This document shows, piece after piece, positions 53,262-63,579 of a stretch of 64,000 nt of DNA. A model generated the notes under the pieces. The model had not been told where the DNA came from. It saw only the letters and a list, made by a program, of their open reading frames with translations, and did not search any database. Position numbers and translations under genes: made by a program. Position 1 is the first letter of the stretch, and every line of letters begins with the position of its first letter. The stretch spans positions 2,356,001 through 2,420,000 of the forward strand of contig OZ243937.1 in NCBI GenBank assembly GCA_965214085.1, written 5' to 3'. This stretch comes from UBA6055 sp965214085. GTDB taxonomy: Bacteria; Chloroflexota; Anaerolineae; Aggregatilineales; Phototrophicaceae.

Positions 53262-53619
53262 CGGAAATGTATCCTTTTCGGTAGATACAGATATATACCA
53301 TCGAGGACACCGAGAAATGCTAGGGCAATCGCATCAACTTATCTCAACACTAAGGCGCCAAGAACTCCGAGAACTATCCGAAAATATGTCAATAAAGGAC
53401 TCAATGAAAAGGTGATTTTCTGCCAGATTTCATGGGCGAGCCAAGGCTCGCCCCTACAATTTGTTAGTTTGATAATAAATTCGTCATTTATGGATATTGA
53501 TGCGATTGCCCTGCGAGAGCAACGAGAAACTTAATCGAGATATGCCATATTCTTTGTGTGCTTTGTGCCTTTGTGTCTTTGTGGTGAAATTGAATTTCAA
53601 CCGAATTCGATACACTACC
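53262..53619. mobile_element. Family A MITE-like element, copy A4 (inverted), with perfect 8-bp target duplication
   Basis: In opposite orientation to the other copies: starts GGAAATGTATCCTTTTCGG and ends CCGAATTCGATACACTACC. Flanks CCGCAAGC (53254-53261) and CCGCAAGC (53620-53627) are identical. Nested B is about 53320-53513, with CGAGAAATGC retained on one side only (53310-53319). 358 bp. It sits 83 bases before glpK, so its right half may carry or disturb that promoter. Confidence 0.85.
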
Positions 53620-53702
53620 CCGCAAGCGCTGAGAAGTATCCGCCAGGGCAATGCGTTACAATGGAGGGCATCACTGACCGCTCAGCAAAGGCTCAATAAC
53701 AC

Positions 53703-55187
<1,485 letters not shown>

Positions 55188-55191
55188 CAGG

Positions 55192-55447
55192 CAGGGCAAT
55201 CGCTTAATATTTTTTTGCCACAGAGGCACAGAGGCACAGAGAATTATAAGTTTCGACGACTGTTCTACTAAATCTGCGGACAGGACTAGACAACAGTCAC
55301 TAGCGAAACGTGAACCACAAATCACAGTTCAAATAAGACATGAACACATATTTTTTGTTTTTCTCTGTGCTCTCTGCGCCTCTGTGGTTGATTTTCAGAT
55401 TAGAATTCTACCTTTCCAGCCGCTATCATTTTTAAGCGATTGCCCTG
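55192..55447. mobile_element. Family B element, copy B3
   Basis: Ends CAGGGCAATCGCTTAA and, inverted, TTAAGCGATTGCCCTG, a perfect 16-bp match. CACAGAGGCACAGAGG words on the left, CTCTGTGCTCTCTGCG on the right. Flanks ATTAGCAGG (55183-55191) and ATTAGCCAG (55448-55456) match 7 of 9. The left flank includes the glpK stop TAG. Confidence 0.75.
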
Positions 55448-55521
55448 ATTAGCCAGCCGCTACCTACGACTGCGCCGGTTTTCGGGTTATGATTGAGATC
55501 CGCGCTTGACAGGATCTCATT

Positions 55522-56598
55522 ATGCTTACGTTTGTCCTGAGAAGACTGACGTTTTCCCTGCCGGTATTATTCGGCATTCTTGTGGTTACCTTTACCTTGG
55601 CGCGCGCTATCCCCGGGGACCCGTGTCTGGCTGTTCTGGGCGAACGCGCCACTAAAGACATCTGCGAGAGTTTCTTCCGCCGCAACGGTCTCGATCAGCC
55701 CGCGCCTATTCAGCTCCTCATCTATATGCGCAACTTCGCTCAGGGCGACCTAGGCGATTCGATGCGCTTCCATCGCCCGGTGATGGAACTGCTGGTCGAT
55801 CGGCTGCCGACGACCGTCGAGCTAGGTTTCTTCGCGCTGATGTTTGCCATCAGCGTTGGTGTGCCGCTGGGCGTCTTAAGCGCCTATCGCCATAAATCGG
55901 CCATCGATGTCGGCACCATGATCGGCGCCAATATCGGCGTCTCCATGCCAGTGTTTTGGCTGGGGCTTATGCTGGCCTACCTCTTCGCTGTGCTGCTGAA
56001 GGACACGCCGCTTGCCCTGCCGCCTTCAGGGCGCCTGACGCCCGGCGCCAACCCGGAACCCTTTTATCTGTTATATGGCTGGGTGGCTGAGGGCGAAGAG
56101 CCGCTGGAAATCCTGCGCTTCTTTTCGCGCATCAACACGCTTAACGCCGTGCTCACGCTCAACCGCGAGCTGCTGATCGACGCGCTGCGCCACCTGATAT
56201 TGCCGGCAGTGGCGGTCGGCACGATTCCCTTGGCTATCATCGCCCGCATGAGCCGGTCGAGCGTATTAGAGGTACTCAACCAGGATTACGTCCGCACGGC
56301 CCGCGCCAAGGGCCTGCGCGAACGCAGCGTCGTGGGCAAGCACGCCCTGAAAAACGCCATGCTGCCGGTAATCACGGTCATCGGGCTGAACTTCGGGCTG
56401 ATCATCAGCGGCGCTGTGCTGACCGAGACTATCTTCAGTTTGACGGGCGTGGGCCGCACCCTGGTCGATAGCATCACCTCGCGCGATTACACATTGGTGC
56501 AAGGCTTCACGGTCGTGATCGCGGCCGGTTTCGTTCTCATCAACATGGTGGTTGACATGCTCTACGGCTACCTTGACCCGCGCATTCGTTTCAACTAG
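55522..56598 (+). CDS. dppB: Peptide-type ABC transporter permease, DppB/OppB family
   Basis: 358 residues. FVLRRLTFSLPVLFGILVVTF is the first helix; LGDSMRFHRPVMELLVDRLPTT and LGVLSAYRHKS are family blocks, and DYVRTARAKGLRERSVV with KHALKNAMLPVI is the EAA loop that touches the ATPase. Six helices, with an extended outer loop of about 60 residues after TPLALPPSGR. Takes up peptides, nickel or sugars depending on the binding protein. The second permease follows after 21 bases; no ATPase gene is present. Confidence 0.93.
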   Translation: MLTFVLRRLTFSLPVLFGILVVTFTLARAIPGDPCLAVLGERATKDICESFFRRNGLDQPAPIQLLIYMRNFAQGDLGDSMRFHRPVMELLVDRLPTTVELGFFALMFAISVGVPLGVLSAYRHKSAIDVGTMIGANIGVSMPVFWLGLMLAYLFAVLLKDTPLALPPSGRLTPGANPEPFYLLYGWVAEGEEPLEILRFFSRINTLNAVLTLNRELLIDALRHLILPAVAVGTIPLAIIARMSRSSVLEVLNQDYVRTARAKGLRERSVVGKHALKNAMLPVITVIGLNFGLIISGAVLTETIFSLTGVGRTLVDSITSRDYTLVQGFTVVIAAGFVLINMVVDMLYGYLDPRIRFN

Positions 56599-56619
56599 CG
56601 GCGCGCGAAAGACGAACTT

Positions 56620-57558
56620 ATGGCGAAACCCCAACCTGCCAACCTTCCGCCCGAAGCCAACTATCGTTCCGCCAGTCTCTGGCTGGAAGCGCTGCGCAAC
56701 CTGCGCCACAGCCCGTCGGCCGTGCTTGGCTCCATCATCATCGGCGCGCTGATCATCATCGCCGTCGCCGCGCCGGTCTTCGCCACGCACGACCCTATCA
56801 AGACTATGATTGGCGTGCCGGGCGAAGTCGGCCGCCTGCCTAGCAAGAAACCCTGCATCCCGCTCTTCGGCTGCGAAGACCCGCTGCACATACTCGGGCT
56901 CGACCTCAACGCGCGCGATCTTTACAGTCGCGTCATCTACGGAACGCGCACCTCGCTCTCAGTTGGCATCATCACCATCAGCCTGTCGATCGTGGCCGGC
57001 ACGGCGCTGGGCATCACGGCGGGATTTATGGGCGGCCGCGTGGATAACGTCATCATGCGCCTGATGGATGTCGTGCTGGCTTTTCCCGCGCTGCTGCTGG
57101 CTATCTCCATCGTCACCATACTCGGCCCCGGCTTGACCAACGCCTTGCTCGGCATCACCATCACCTTCATCCCGCAGTACGCCCGCCTGTCCCGGGCCAG
57201 CGTACTGTCGCTCAAAGAGCAAGAATTCGTCGTGGCGGAGCGGGCCTTGGGCGCCAGCCCGCTGCGCATCGTCCTGGCGCATATCCTGCCCAACGCCATC
57301 ACGCCTATCATCGTTCAGGGCACACTCGGCGTCGGCACCGCCATTCTGGATGCCGCGGCGCTGTCATTCCTGGGCTTGGGCGCGCAGCCGCCGACGCCGG
57401 AATGGGGCCAGATTCTCAGCGAGTCGCGCAATTACCTTTTCACGTCGCCGCACCTGGTTTTCTTCCCCGGCATCGCCATCATGATCACAGTGCTCGGTTT
57501 CAACCTGTTGGGCGATGGTATGCGCGACGCGCTGGATCCGCGGCTGAATCGCAGTTAG
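56620..57558 (+). CDS. dppC: Peptide-type ABC transporter permease, DppC/OppC family
   Basis: 312 residues. ALRNLRHSPSAVLGSIIIGALIIIA is written here in parts as the OppC N-terminal block (LRHSPSAVLG plus helix 1). HILGLDLNARDLYSRVIYGTR precedes the core (L-x-x-D-x-x-x-R-D, abridged), and EFVVAERALGASPLRIV with HILPNAITPII is the EAA loop. FLGLGAQPPTPEWG is the family's C-terminal signature. Partner of the upstream permease. Convergent with the binding-protein gene. Confidence 0.93.
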   Translation: MAKPQPANLPPEANYRSASLWLEALRNLRHSPSAVLGSIIIGALIIIAVAAPVFATHDPIKTMIGVPGEVGRLPSKKPCIPLFGCEDPLHILGLDLNARDLYSRVIYGTRTSLSVGIITISLSIVAGTALGITAGFMGGRVDNVIMRLMDVVLAFPALLLAISIVTILGPGLTNALLGITITFIPQYARLSRASVLSLKEQEFVVAERALGASPLRIVLAHILPNAITPIIVQGTLGVGTAILDAAALSFLGLGAQPPTPEWGQILSESRNYLFTSPHLVFFPGIAIMITVLGFNLLGDGMRDALDPRLNRS

Positions 57559-57732
57559 GGCACGCCCCGCCAGCCCAAGCCAGTTCCCAAAATTAAAGGG
57601 CGACTCACCGAGTCACCCTTACGAAATTACGCTTATGGAAGCGGGCGACCTGCTAGGTCGCCCCTACAAAGTTGGCCTTGGCCAAGGTGGGCGACTCACA
57701 GAGTCGCCCCTACAATTTGCCCCAGAGCAGGA
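57559..57732. repeat. Cluster of three GGGCGAC hairpins
   Basis: GGGCGACTC-ACC-GAGTCACCC, GGGCGACC-TGCTA-GGTCGCCCC and GGGCGACTC-ACA-GAGTCGCCCC lie within 120 bases between the convergent permease and binding-protein genes. They could end transcription from both sides but lack T-runs. Same family as the pair near 19.1 kb. Confidence 0.6.
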
Positions 57733-59406
57733 CTAGCACTGATCGGCGTTGATGAACTGCTGGAAGATCGACTTGTAGATCGCGAAGGCCTGCCCGGTAC
57801 CGGTGTGGTTGGGGCTGGCGCAATCCGCCGCTGCTTGCCAGGACACAACAACGTCATTGGCATCCAGGCTGGAGCCATCGTGGAAGAGCACGCCGTCGCG
57901 CAGGTTGAAGGTCCAGGTCTTGCCATCGTCCGAAACCGACCAGGTCTCGGCCAAGCCCGGAATGACATCAACGCCGCCACGCTCAAAATCGAGCAGGGCT
58001 TCGCTCACCTGGTGGCAGGCGCGGAAGGTCTCGCCGTCCCAGGTATCGTTGCAATATAGCGAAATCGGCTCGGCATTCTGCATGTAGATGACATTGTCAT
58101 CGTCCGGGTCTTCAATGCGCGAGAACTCCTCGGTGCCGTCCAGCAGGCCCGGGTGCACGCCAACCATACGCACCTGCCAAACATCGGCGGCGCCAGCATG
58201 ACCAAAGGGCACCCAAGGCACGTGTTCTGACATGGCCTGGGCAACTTGCCGGAAATAGCCCATACGCTCTTCAGGATCGAGTACCTGCGAGGCGGAGACA
58301 AGCGGCTCGTACAGCGCGGGATTCGGCTCGCCCAGTTGCGTGTTATTGGGACCAAAGCAGCAGCTATAGAAATTGGAGGCGTCGGGGAAATCGGCATGCC
58401 AGCCCAGGATATGCAGCGGCTCGTTGCCGGCGTTTGCCGAGGCCAGGAAGGCGCCTGATTCAACCACTTGCACATCAGCGATCACGCCGATCTCCGCCAG
58501 CTGCGCCTGAACATCGTTGGCGATGATGCCCGGATTGGGCAGGTAGCCACGCACGACATCGCGCCAGGTCAGCGTCAATGCCCGCGATTCGCCAGTGCGC
58601 GTATCCACCAGGGAATCGAGCGGAAGCTCAAAGCCCAGGTCGGCGGCGGCCTCTTCAAGCAGCGCTTTGGCGCCATCCTGATCGAAGCCGGGCACGCCAT
58701 CTTCACCAACATGACCGAAAACCGCCGGCGGCGCAAAGTCCGATGTCAAGGGCGAACCGGGCGGGAAGAAGTTGTCGACGATGCGCTGGCGGTCGATGCC
58801 CATGGCGATGGCTTTGCGAACGCGCACATCGTTGAGCGGCTCGTAGTAATTGCTCATCGCGACATAGACGCCGGTCAGTGGCGGAATATCGATGAGATTG
58901 AAGTTGGGGTCGGCGCGGAAGACGGGGATGTCATCCGGGTTGGCGAACTTCATGCCGTCGATGGTGCCGGCGCGCAGCTCGGTGGCGCGGGCGGCCGCCT
59001 CAGAATTCCAGCGCAAGATGACCGTCTGCTCTATCGAAGGCTCGCCCCAATAGTCGTCATAGCGCTCGAAGACGATTTCGTTGCCCTGGTCCCAATTGAC
59101 CAACTTGAGTGGACCCGTGCCGATGGCATGCGTCAGAAGGTCGCCCTCGCCACCAGTAGCATTCACATATTCGGCGGGATGAACGGATAAGCCGAGGCTG
59201 GCGACTTTTTGTTCAAACAGCGCGTCAGTATTGCAAAGCGAGATCTGTACCGTCAGCGAGTCCAGAGCCTCTACGGACTTCAGATTGCCGCCGTAGTCAC
59301 AATCGGCGGCGGAGAAACTCAGCATTTCGTCCTGGCCCGCGGACGGCAAGACCAACAGACCGAGGATGAGCAACAAAACCATTATTCTGCAACGTTGTGT
59401 GGACAT
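57733..59406 (-). CDS. Family 5 extracellular solute-binding protein with permuted domain order
   Basis: 557 residues with signal peptide (IMVLLLILGLLVLPSAGQ). Normal SBP_bac_5 proteins begin with the PGLAxSWxxSxDGxTxTFxLRxGVxFHDG lobe. Here that lobe is at the C-terminus (residues 444-557: LDFERGGVDVIPGLAETW, SDDGKTWTFNLRDGVLFHDG, ANDVVVSW), while the N-terminus starts in the middle of the fold (NLKSVEALDSLTVQISL, then IGTGPLKLVNW and FERYDDYWG). The frame is continuous, with AGGAG before the ATG. Probably the binding partner of the permeases. No lipobox, so it may be tethered otherwise. Confidence 0.9.
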   Translation of the reverse strand: MSTQRCRIMVLLLILGLLVLPSAGQDEMLSFSAADCDYGGNLKSVEALDSLTVQISLCNTDALFEQKVASLGLSVHPAEYVNATGGEGDLLTHAIGTGPLKLVNWDQGNEIVFERYDDYWGEPSIEQTVILRWNSEAAARATELRAGTIDGMKFANPDDIPVFRADPNFNLIDIPPLTGVYVAMSNYYEPLNDVRVRKAIAMGIDRQRIVDNFFPPGSPLTSDFAPPAVFGHVGEDGVPGFDQDGAKALLEEAAADLGFELPLDSLVDTRTGESRALTLTWRDVVRGYLPNPGIIANDVQAQLAEIGVIADVQVVESGAFLASANAGNEPLHILGWHADFPDASNFYSCCFGPNNTQLGEPNPALYEPLVSASQVLDPEERMGYFRQVAQAMSEHVPWVPFGHAGAADVWQVRMVGVHPGLLDGTEEFSRIEDPDDDNVIYMQNAEPISLYCNDTWDGETFRACHQVSEALLDFERGGVDVIPGLAETWSVSDDGKTWTFNLRDGVLFHDGSSLDANDVVVSWQAAADCASPNHTGTGQAFAIYKSIFQQFINADQC

Positions 59407-59485
59407 ATATTAGGCTCCTTGAGCTTTACGTGGACGGGCAGATTGTAACGCAACTTGAGGATATTCGGCAAAATAACGGGAATAA

Positions 59486-60874
59486 GGTAGTGTATCGAAT
59501 TCGGTTGAAATTCATACGAGCCGATATGGGTTGAGTACACGCGCGACCGTGGCAGTTAAGCCGGCCTTGGAGTGAAATGCGCCTTTGGGTCGGAAAAGCC
59601 GTCTCAACATTCGATTGACCCGTTCCAAGAGGCTGGTCGTTCGTAAAGCCGAGCGCGGCCACTTAGGGTATCGTTGCAGTACCCGGAAAAAGGCAATGGT
59701 CTCCTGCCAATCTCGTTGTAAAGTGGCGACTAAATTTGGTTGTGTTTCGGCATAGGTCCGACAGAAAGCCACCCGTATTTCTGTTGCTTCTCGACTGTCT
59801 TTCGCCTCAAAGATGGCGCGAATGGGTTCCAGGATGCGCTGTTTGAATTGACAGGCTTGCCCGCTGGGCAAGGCTTCGGGGACTTGAATGTTCTGCCAGA
59901 GATTGCGCAGTTTGTGGAAGGCGCAACGTTGATGCGGTACATGAGGATGCAGATAGTTCAGCGCGGCAATCAAGCCCTTGCTGCCGTCATGAATGAAGTG
60001 TTCCAGCCCCCGTTGGCGGTGTAGCTGTCGCGCCGCCAAGTCGGATAAGAGGCTTTCCCAAGCCTGGCGACTTTCATCCTCAGCCAACTGCCAGCCCACA
60101 ATGCCCCAGCGTCCGCTTTGCGGATATAGTCCCAAAGCCACCAGGACACAGACTTTGCGCCGCGCTTTGACCGGGCGTTGCCGTTGACGACTGTCGACTT
60201 TGCTCTGACCGGTATCCTCAAGCAAGGTCAGCCAAATGGCGTCCAGCATGACCACTGGCGGGCAACTCGTCAAGGGCATCGCTGGATGCAGCCACACCGC
60301 TTGCGCCTCCCGATTCAAAGTCCGCAAGCCCACTTGAGTGCCGCACTGCGCGCCGATTTCCGCCTGCATTTGCCGCAAACTCAAGCCTACATCAGCCATG
60401 CGCCCAATGTGATCACAGACATCATCCCAGATTTGTTGATAGGGCTTGAGGATGGAAAAGGGAATCTTGACACTGCCATTACATTTACAGCGCACCCGCG
60501 GCAGCCAGATCGTCAACACCCCAAAAACCGTCACTAATTGACGCCGACGATGACCATTGCGCACAAAATCACCAGCCTGCTGACTGCCGCAGGCTTGACA
60601 GGTCGCCTGACTTTTACGCGATACCTGCGAGCGCCTTTGGTAGGCTTGGCGATACAATCTCATGGTGACTTCCTGCTCCAATTGAGATTCAATCATTTGA
60701 GACGCGGTCGCGGCCAGTTTGGCTCGCAGTTTCGACAAAAAAGATTTGATGCCTGTTCCTTGCTGCGCTATCCTTGAGTGCATGACGTGACTCCTGTTCT
60801 ATTGCTATGCTAGGACATCTAGCATGAATTGGAGTTCACGTCATTTCTATTTCAACCGAATTCGATACACTACC
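59486..60874. mobile_element. IS256-like insertion sequence, complete
   Basis: 1389 bp. Terminal inverted repeats of about 26 bases begin GGTAGTGTATCGAATTCGG at 59486-59511 and match the inverted right end at 60849-60874. Flanked by the 8-bp duplication GGGAATAA (59478-59485 and 60875-60882). One transposase gene fills it, its stop abutting the left repeat. TSD length and transposase agree with the IS256/mutator group. Its ends equal the left end of the family A elements. Confidence 0.9.
59512..60783 (-). CDS. IS256-family (mutator-type) transposase
   Basis: 423 residues, intact. N-terminal zinc-finger-like region CQACGSQQAGDF with CKC further on (Cys62, 65, 99, 101). The DDE triad is Asp181 (VVMLDAIWL), Asp266 (FIHDGSKGL) and Glu387 (RTTSLLERVNRMLRRLF). 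HQRCAFHKLRNLWQN is the C-x-x-H motif typical of IS256 transposases. The presence of a whole frame and perfect ends suggests recent activity. Confidence 0.92.
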   Translation of the reverse strand: MHSRIAQQGTGIKSFLSKLRAKLAATASQMIESQLEQEVTMRLYRQAYQRRSQVSRKSQATCQACGSQQAGDFVRNGHRRRQLVTVFGVLTIWLPRVRCKCNGSVKIPFSILKPYQQIWDDVCDHIGRMADVGLSLRQMQAEIGAQCGTQVGLRTLNREAQAVWLHPAMPLTSCPPVVMLDAIWLTLLEDTGQSKVDSRQRQRPVKARRKVCVLVALGLYPQSGRWGIVGWQLAEDESRQAWESLLSDLAARQLHRQRGLEHFIHDGSKGLIAALNYLHPHVPHQRCAFHKLRNLWQNIQVPEALPSGQACQFKQRILEPIRAIFEAKDSREATEIRVAFCRTYAETQPNLVATLQRDWQETIAFFRVLQRYPKWPRSALRTTSLLERVNRMLRRLFRPKGAFHSKAGLTATVARVLNPYRLV

Positions 60875-60883
60875 GGGAATAAG

Positions 60884-61240
60884 GGTAGTGTATCGAATTC
60901 GGTTGAAATTCAATTTCACCACAAAGACACAAAGACACAAAGCACACAAAGAAAATGGCATATTTCGATTGAGTTTCTCAGTGCTCTCGCAGGGCAATCG
61001 CATCAATATCCATAAATGACGAATTAATTATCAAACTAACAAATTGTAGGGGCGAGCCTTGGCTCGCCCATGAAATCTGGCAGAAAATCACCTTTTCATT
61101 GAGTCCTTTATTGACATATTTTCGGATATATCTCGGAGTTCTTGGCGCCTTAGTGTTGAGATAAGTTGATGCGATTGCCCTAGCATCTCTCGGTGTCCTC
61201 GATGGTATTTATCTGTATCAACCGAAAAGGATACATTTCC
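60884..61240. mobile_element. Family A MITE-like element, copy A5, directly beside the IS
   Basis: Left end GGTAGTGTATCGAATTCGG, right end inverted GGAAATGTATCCTTTTCGG. Right flank GGGAATAA at 61241-61248, the third copy of the octamer that also flanks the IS. Nested B at 60990-61182 with GCATCTCTCG after it. Together, IS and A5 form a tandem pair punctuated by three identical octamers. Confidence 0.82.
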
Positions 61241-61250
61241 GGGAATAAAG

Positions 61251-61421
61251 CGGGGCAATCGCATCAATATATTTTAACCACAGAGACACAGAGGGTCGCG
61301 TAGACACTGACCGCCAGCACAGAGATCATGCGCGTTTTCACGGGCGACATACACTGTCATCCCTACAATTTGTTAGTTTGATGATAATTTCGTATTTATG
61401 GATATTGCTGCGATTGCCCTG
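61251..61421. repeat. Family B element, copy next to A5
   Basis: Left GGGGCAATCGCATCAATAT, right inverted GGGCAATCGCAGCAATATC. Inside are CACAGAGACACAGAGG, GTCGCGTAGACACTGACCGC and the body segment ACAATTTGTTAGTTTGATGA shared with nested B. Flanks AATAAAGCGG and GAAAATGCGG match only 7 of 10, so an older insertion. Confidence 0.6.
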
Positions 61422-61465
61422 AAAATGCGGGCGGAGAGGCCTTGCAAGAAACGAAAACCGCGCTG

Positions 61466-62233
61466 CTAACGCATGATATCGCTTGCGCTGGATGACTTGC
61501 CGTCGGCGTCCAGCGCCAATTGCTGATCGAGCGGGCTTTCGCTCAGCCGCGCGGCGCTGTCTGTATCGTCAGGCGCAAGCCGCTGGTTGAGCTGGCTGGC
61601 GATATAGTTGGCGTAATCTTCAGTGAGGTCGCCGCAGACTAACCGGCGACTGCCTTCAGCCGATAATGCCCAGACATGATAGCGGGGCGTATCATAGCCC
61701 TCGCGCTGCGAGACGGCGCTTTCTTCGGCGATAAAAGCGTTGATGCCAGCCAGGCTGATTCGCCGCGCCTGCGTCAAGGATGGCAAGGGCCCGCGGGCGA
61801 CTTGTATCGCTTCGTCGTCCATGTGGATCTGCGTTTGGTTATAGACGATCGTGCCCAGCGAATAGATTGCCGCTATCGCCATAATCAGAAACATCAACGG
61901 CAAAAATATCGGGACTTCGTTTTCCCAGAATAAACCCGTCATGACGAGGGTTAGCAGGCTGAAAACGCCGCTGAGGGTGGCGCTGGTTTGGAAGCCTTCG
62001 CTTTTATCCAAGCGAAAATTGGTGCGGAAGGCGAGCCGGAGCGGGTCTTCCGACAGGATGCGCAGCGCCGGCGGGCGCGCAGTCTTGCGCCGTTTCACTT
62101 TTGCTGGCGGGCTGCTGATGTTAAACACGCTGCTGCAAGCATCGCAGAGGGCGACCATTTGCTGAATGTTGATTTGTTCAGCTTTCAGCAGGTGATTGCA
62201 TTGCGGGCAATGTAACTGCAAAACGAGTCTCAT
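61466..62233 (-). CDS. Zinc-ribbon membrane protein, unknown function
   Basis: 255 residues. CPQCNHLLKAEQ with CDACSSVF is an N-terminal zinc ribbon (CPxC-x18-CxxC). After a basic stretch (KVKRRKTARPP) come two membrane helices (SGVFSLLTLVMTGLFW and IFLPLMFLIMAIAAIYSLGTIVY), then a beta-type domain with TQIHMDDEAIQVARGPLP, which resembles PH-like DUF domains. C-terminus acidic. Function unknown. Confidence 0.75.
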   Translation of the reverse strand: MRLVLQLHCPQCNHLLKAEQINIQQMVALCDACSSVFNISSPPAKVKRRKTARPPALRILSEDPLRLAFRTNFRLDKSEGFQTSATLSGVFSLLTLVMTGLFWENEVPIFLPLMFLIMAIAAIYSLGTIVYNQTQIHMDDEAIQVARGPLPSLTQARRISLAGINAFIAEESAVSQREGYDTPRYHVWALSAEGSRRLVCGDLTEDYANYIASQLNQRLAPDDTDSAARLSESPLDQQLALDADGKSSSASDIMR

Positions 62234-62294
62234 TTCGATTGCCGCCTATGACCGCGCGGCGCGCTGAAAACGGGACTGATTAAGCGGATGTGAA

Positions 62295-63053
62295 TTAGAA
62301 CTCAAACTCGTCAAAATCGCGGCAGAGGTGGACCGGACCGTCAAAGGCTTTGGCGGCTTCCTCGACCAGCAGTTCCGGGTCCTGGTTCCACACTTGATAG
62401 TGGATCAAGCGCAGTTCCTTGGCTTTGGCTGCCGTGGCCGCCTCGCCCGCCATGCGCGCTGTACTGTGCCCCGGCGGCGGACCGCCCGCCTCATGGATGA
62501 AGATATCGGCGCCCTGGCCGATCTTCAGCGCGTTCTGGCAGGGCTCGGTATCACAACTGTAAGCCAGCACCTTGCCGTTATGCTTATTGGTGATGCGTAT
62601 GCCGATGGTCGGGATGAAGTGCACAACCGGAAACGAGCGTATGGCAAAGTCTTTGTTTTCGAAGAGCAAGGTGTTGTCAAGCAGGCCAATGCGCGAAAAG
62701 GACACCGGGAAAAAATTCGGCCAGTATTCCCAGCCATACATTTCCATAGTCTCTTCGACGCGATTGATACAGTGAGGAATGCCGTAAAAGCGCATCGGTG
62801 TTTTGCGCCCCATCTGCCACATATGCATCAACATATTGGGCACGCCGGCTACGTGATCCGAGTGAAAATGCGTCAGGATGATGTCTTGCAGCTGGTCGCC
62901 ATCAATGCCCAGGTCTTTTATTTTGTCCAATGGGTTCGAGCCGGCATCGACCAGGACAGGCCTGTCCTGCTCGCCGAGCAGTAAAAAGTGCGTGTAATCA
63001 TGGTCGGCGTTATTTACTGCGCCGGAGGTACCCAGAATGATGACGCGCGCCAT
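62295..63053 (-). CDS. Metallo-beta-lactamase fold hydrolase, RNase Z-like
   Basis: 252 residues from ATG 63053 (GAGGGT upstream). MARVIILGTSGAVNNADHDYTHF opens like tRNase Z (LGTSxxxP), written here as LGTSGAV. ILTHFHSDHVAGVPNML is the HxHxDH zinc motif; YSCDTEPCQNAL the bridging Asp, and FIHEAG and LIHYQVW the late ligand blocks. The tRNA-binding exosite arm is missing, so a role on small molecules is as likely as tRNA processing. Confidence 0.85.
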   Translation of the reverse strand: MARVIILGTSGAVNNADHDYTHFLLLGEQDRPVLVDAGSNPLDKIKDLGIDGDQLQDIILTHFHSDHVAGVPNMLMHMWQMGRKTPMRFYGIPHCINRVEETMEMYGWEYWPNFFPVSFSRIGLLDNTLLFENKDFAIRSFPVVHFIPTIGIRITNKHNGKVLAYSCDTEPCQNALKIGQGADIFIHEAGGPPPGHSTARMAGEAATAAKAKELRLIHYQVWNQDPELLVEEAAKAFDGPVHLCRDFDEFEF

Positions 63054-63579
63054 ACCCTCGCCTTTGTTCTGCTGAGCGGCTGCCGAGATCGGATTACGCG
63101 TGTCAGCGGCCGCAGCCTCTGCCACCTGACGATACCATAATACAGCGAAATCCCAAACAATGTAATGTGACTGGGAGTGGTGAATATCGTGGATTAGCCC
63201 ATGCTTACCCCCACTCTAAATCCCTCCTGCCATCTCTATGGCAGGCATCCCATAAAGAGGGAGGGACTTCAAACCGCCGTATACGCTACAAAAGCCCCTA
63301 TCCCTCATTTTAGATGAGGACAGGACAGTTTTGAAAATCGCGGGAGTCGTCACAACGGGTCAGCCAATGGCTGACCCCTACAGGCGTCTTTTTGTGGTAA
63401 ATGTAGGGGCAATTGGCTCGCCCGAATAAGTGTGCCAAATGCGCCTGTTTTGCGGCAATACCTTGCCCGACTTGAACCTGTCCTGTCGTCAGCTCATTTT
63501 AGGGGATGGGGGAAAATTACCGTGTACACCAAAATGACCTCTCCCCGTGTGACTCGCAGTCAGCCATGGTTCACCGCAG
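63054..63579. other. Intergenic region with a 218-bp inverted-repeat element
   Basis: No gene. CCCCTATCCCTCATTTTAG to GAGGACAGGACAG at 63295-63328 is matched, inverted, by CTGTCCTGTCGTC and AGCTCATTTTAGGGGATGGGG (as AGCTCATTTTAGG then GGATGGGG) at 63479-63512. Between them lies the hairpin GGGTCAGCC-AAT-GGCTGACCC and TGTAGGGGCAATTGGCTCGCC. A further small palindrome CTGCCATCTCTATGGCAG sits near 63229-63246. Confidence 0.5.

Noticed and set aside
53241..53534. Small ORFs inside the A elements (also at 38726 and 60824)
   Set aside because: They repeat with the element, are not conserved in frame between copies and lack ribosome sites.
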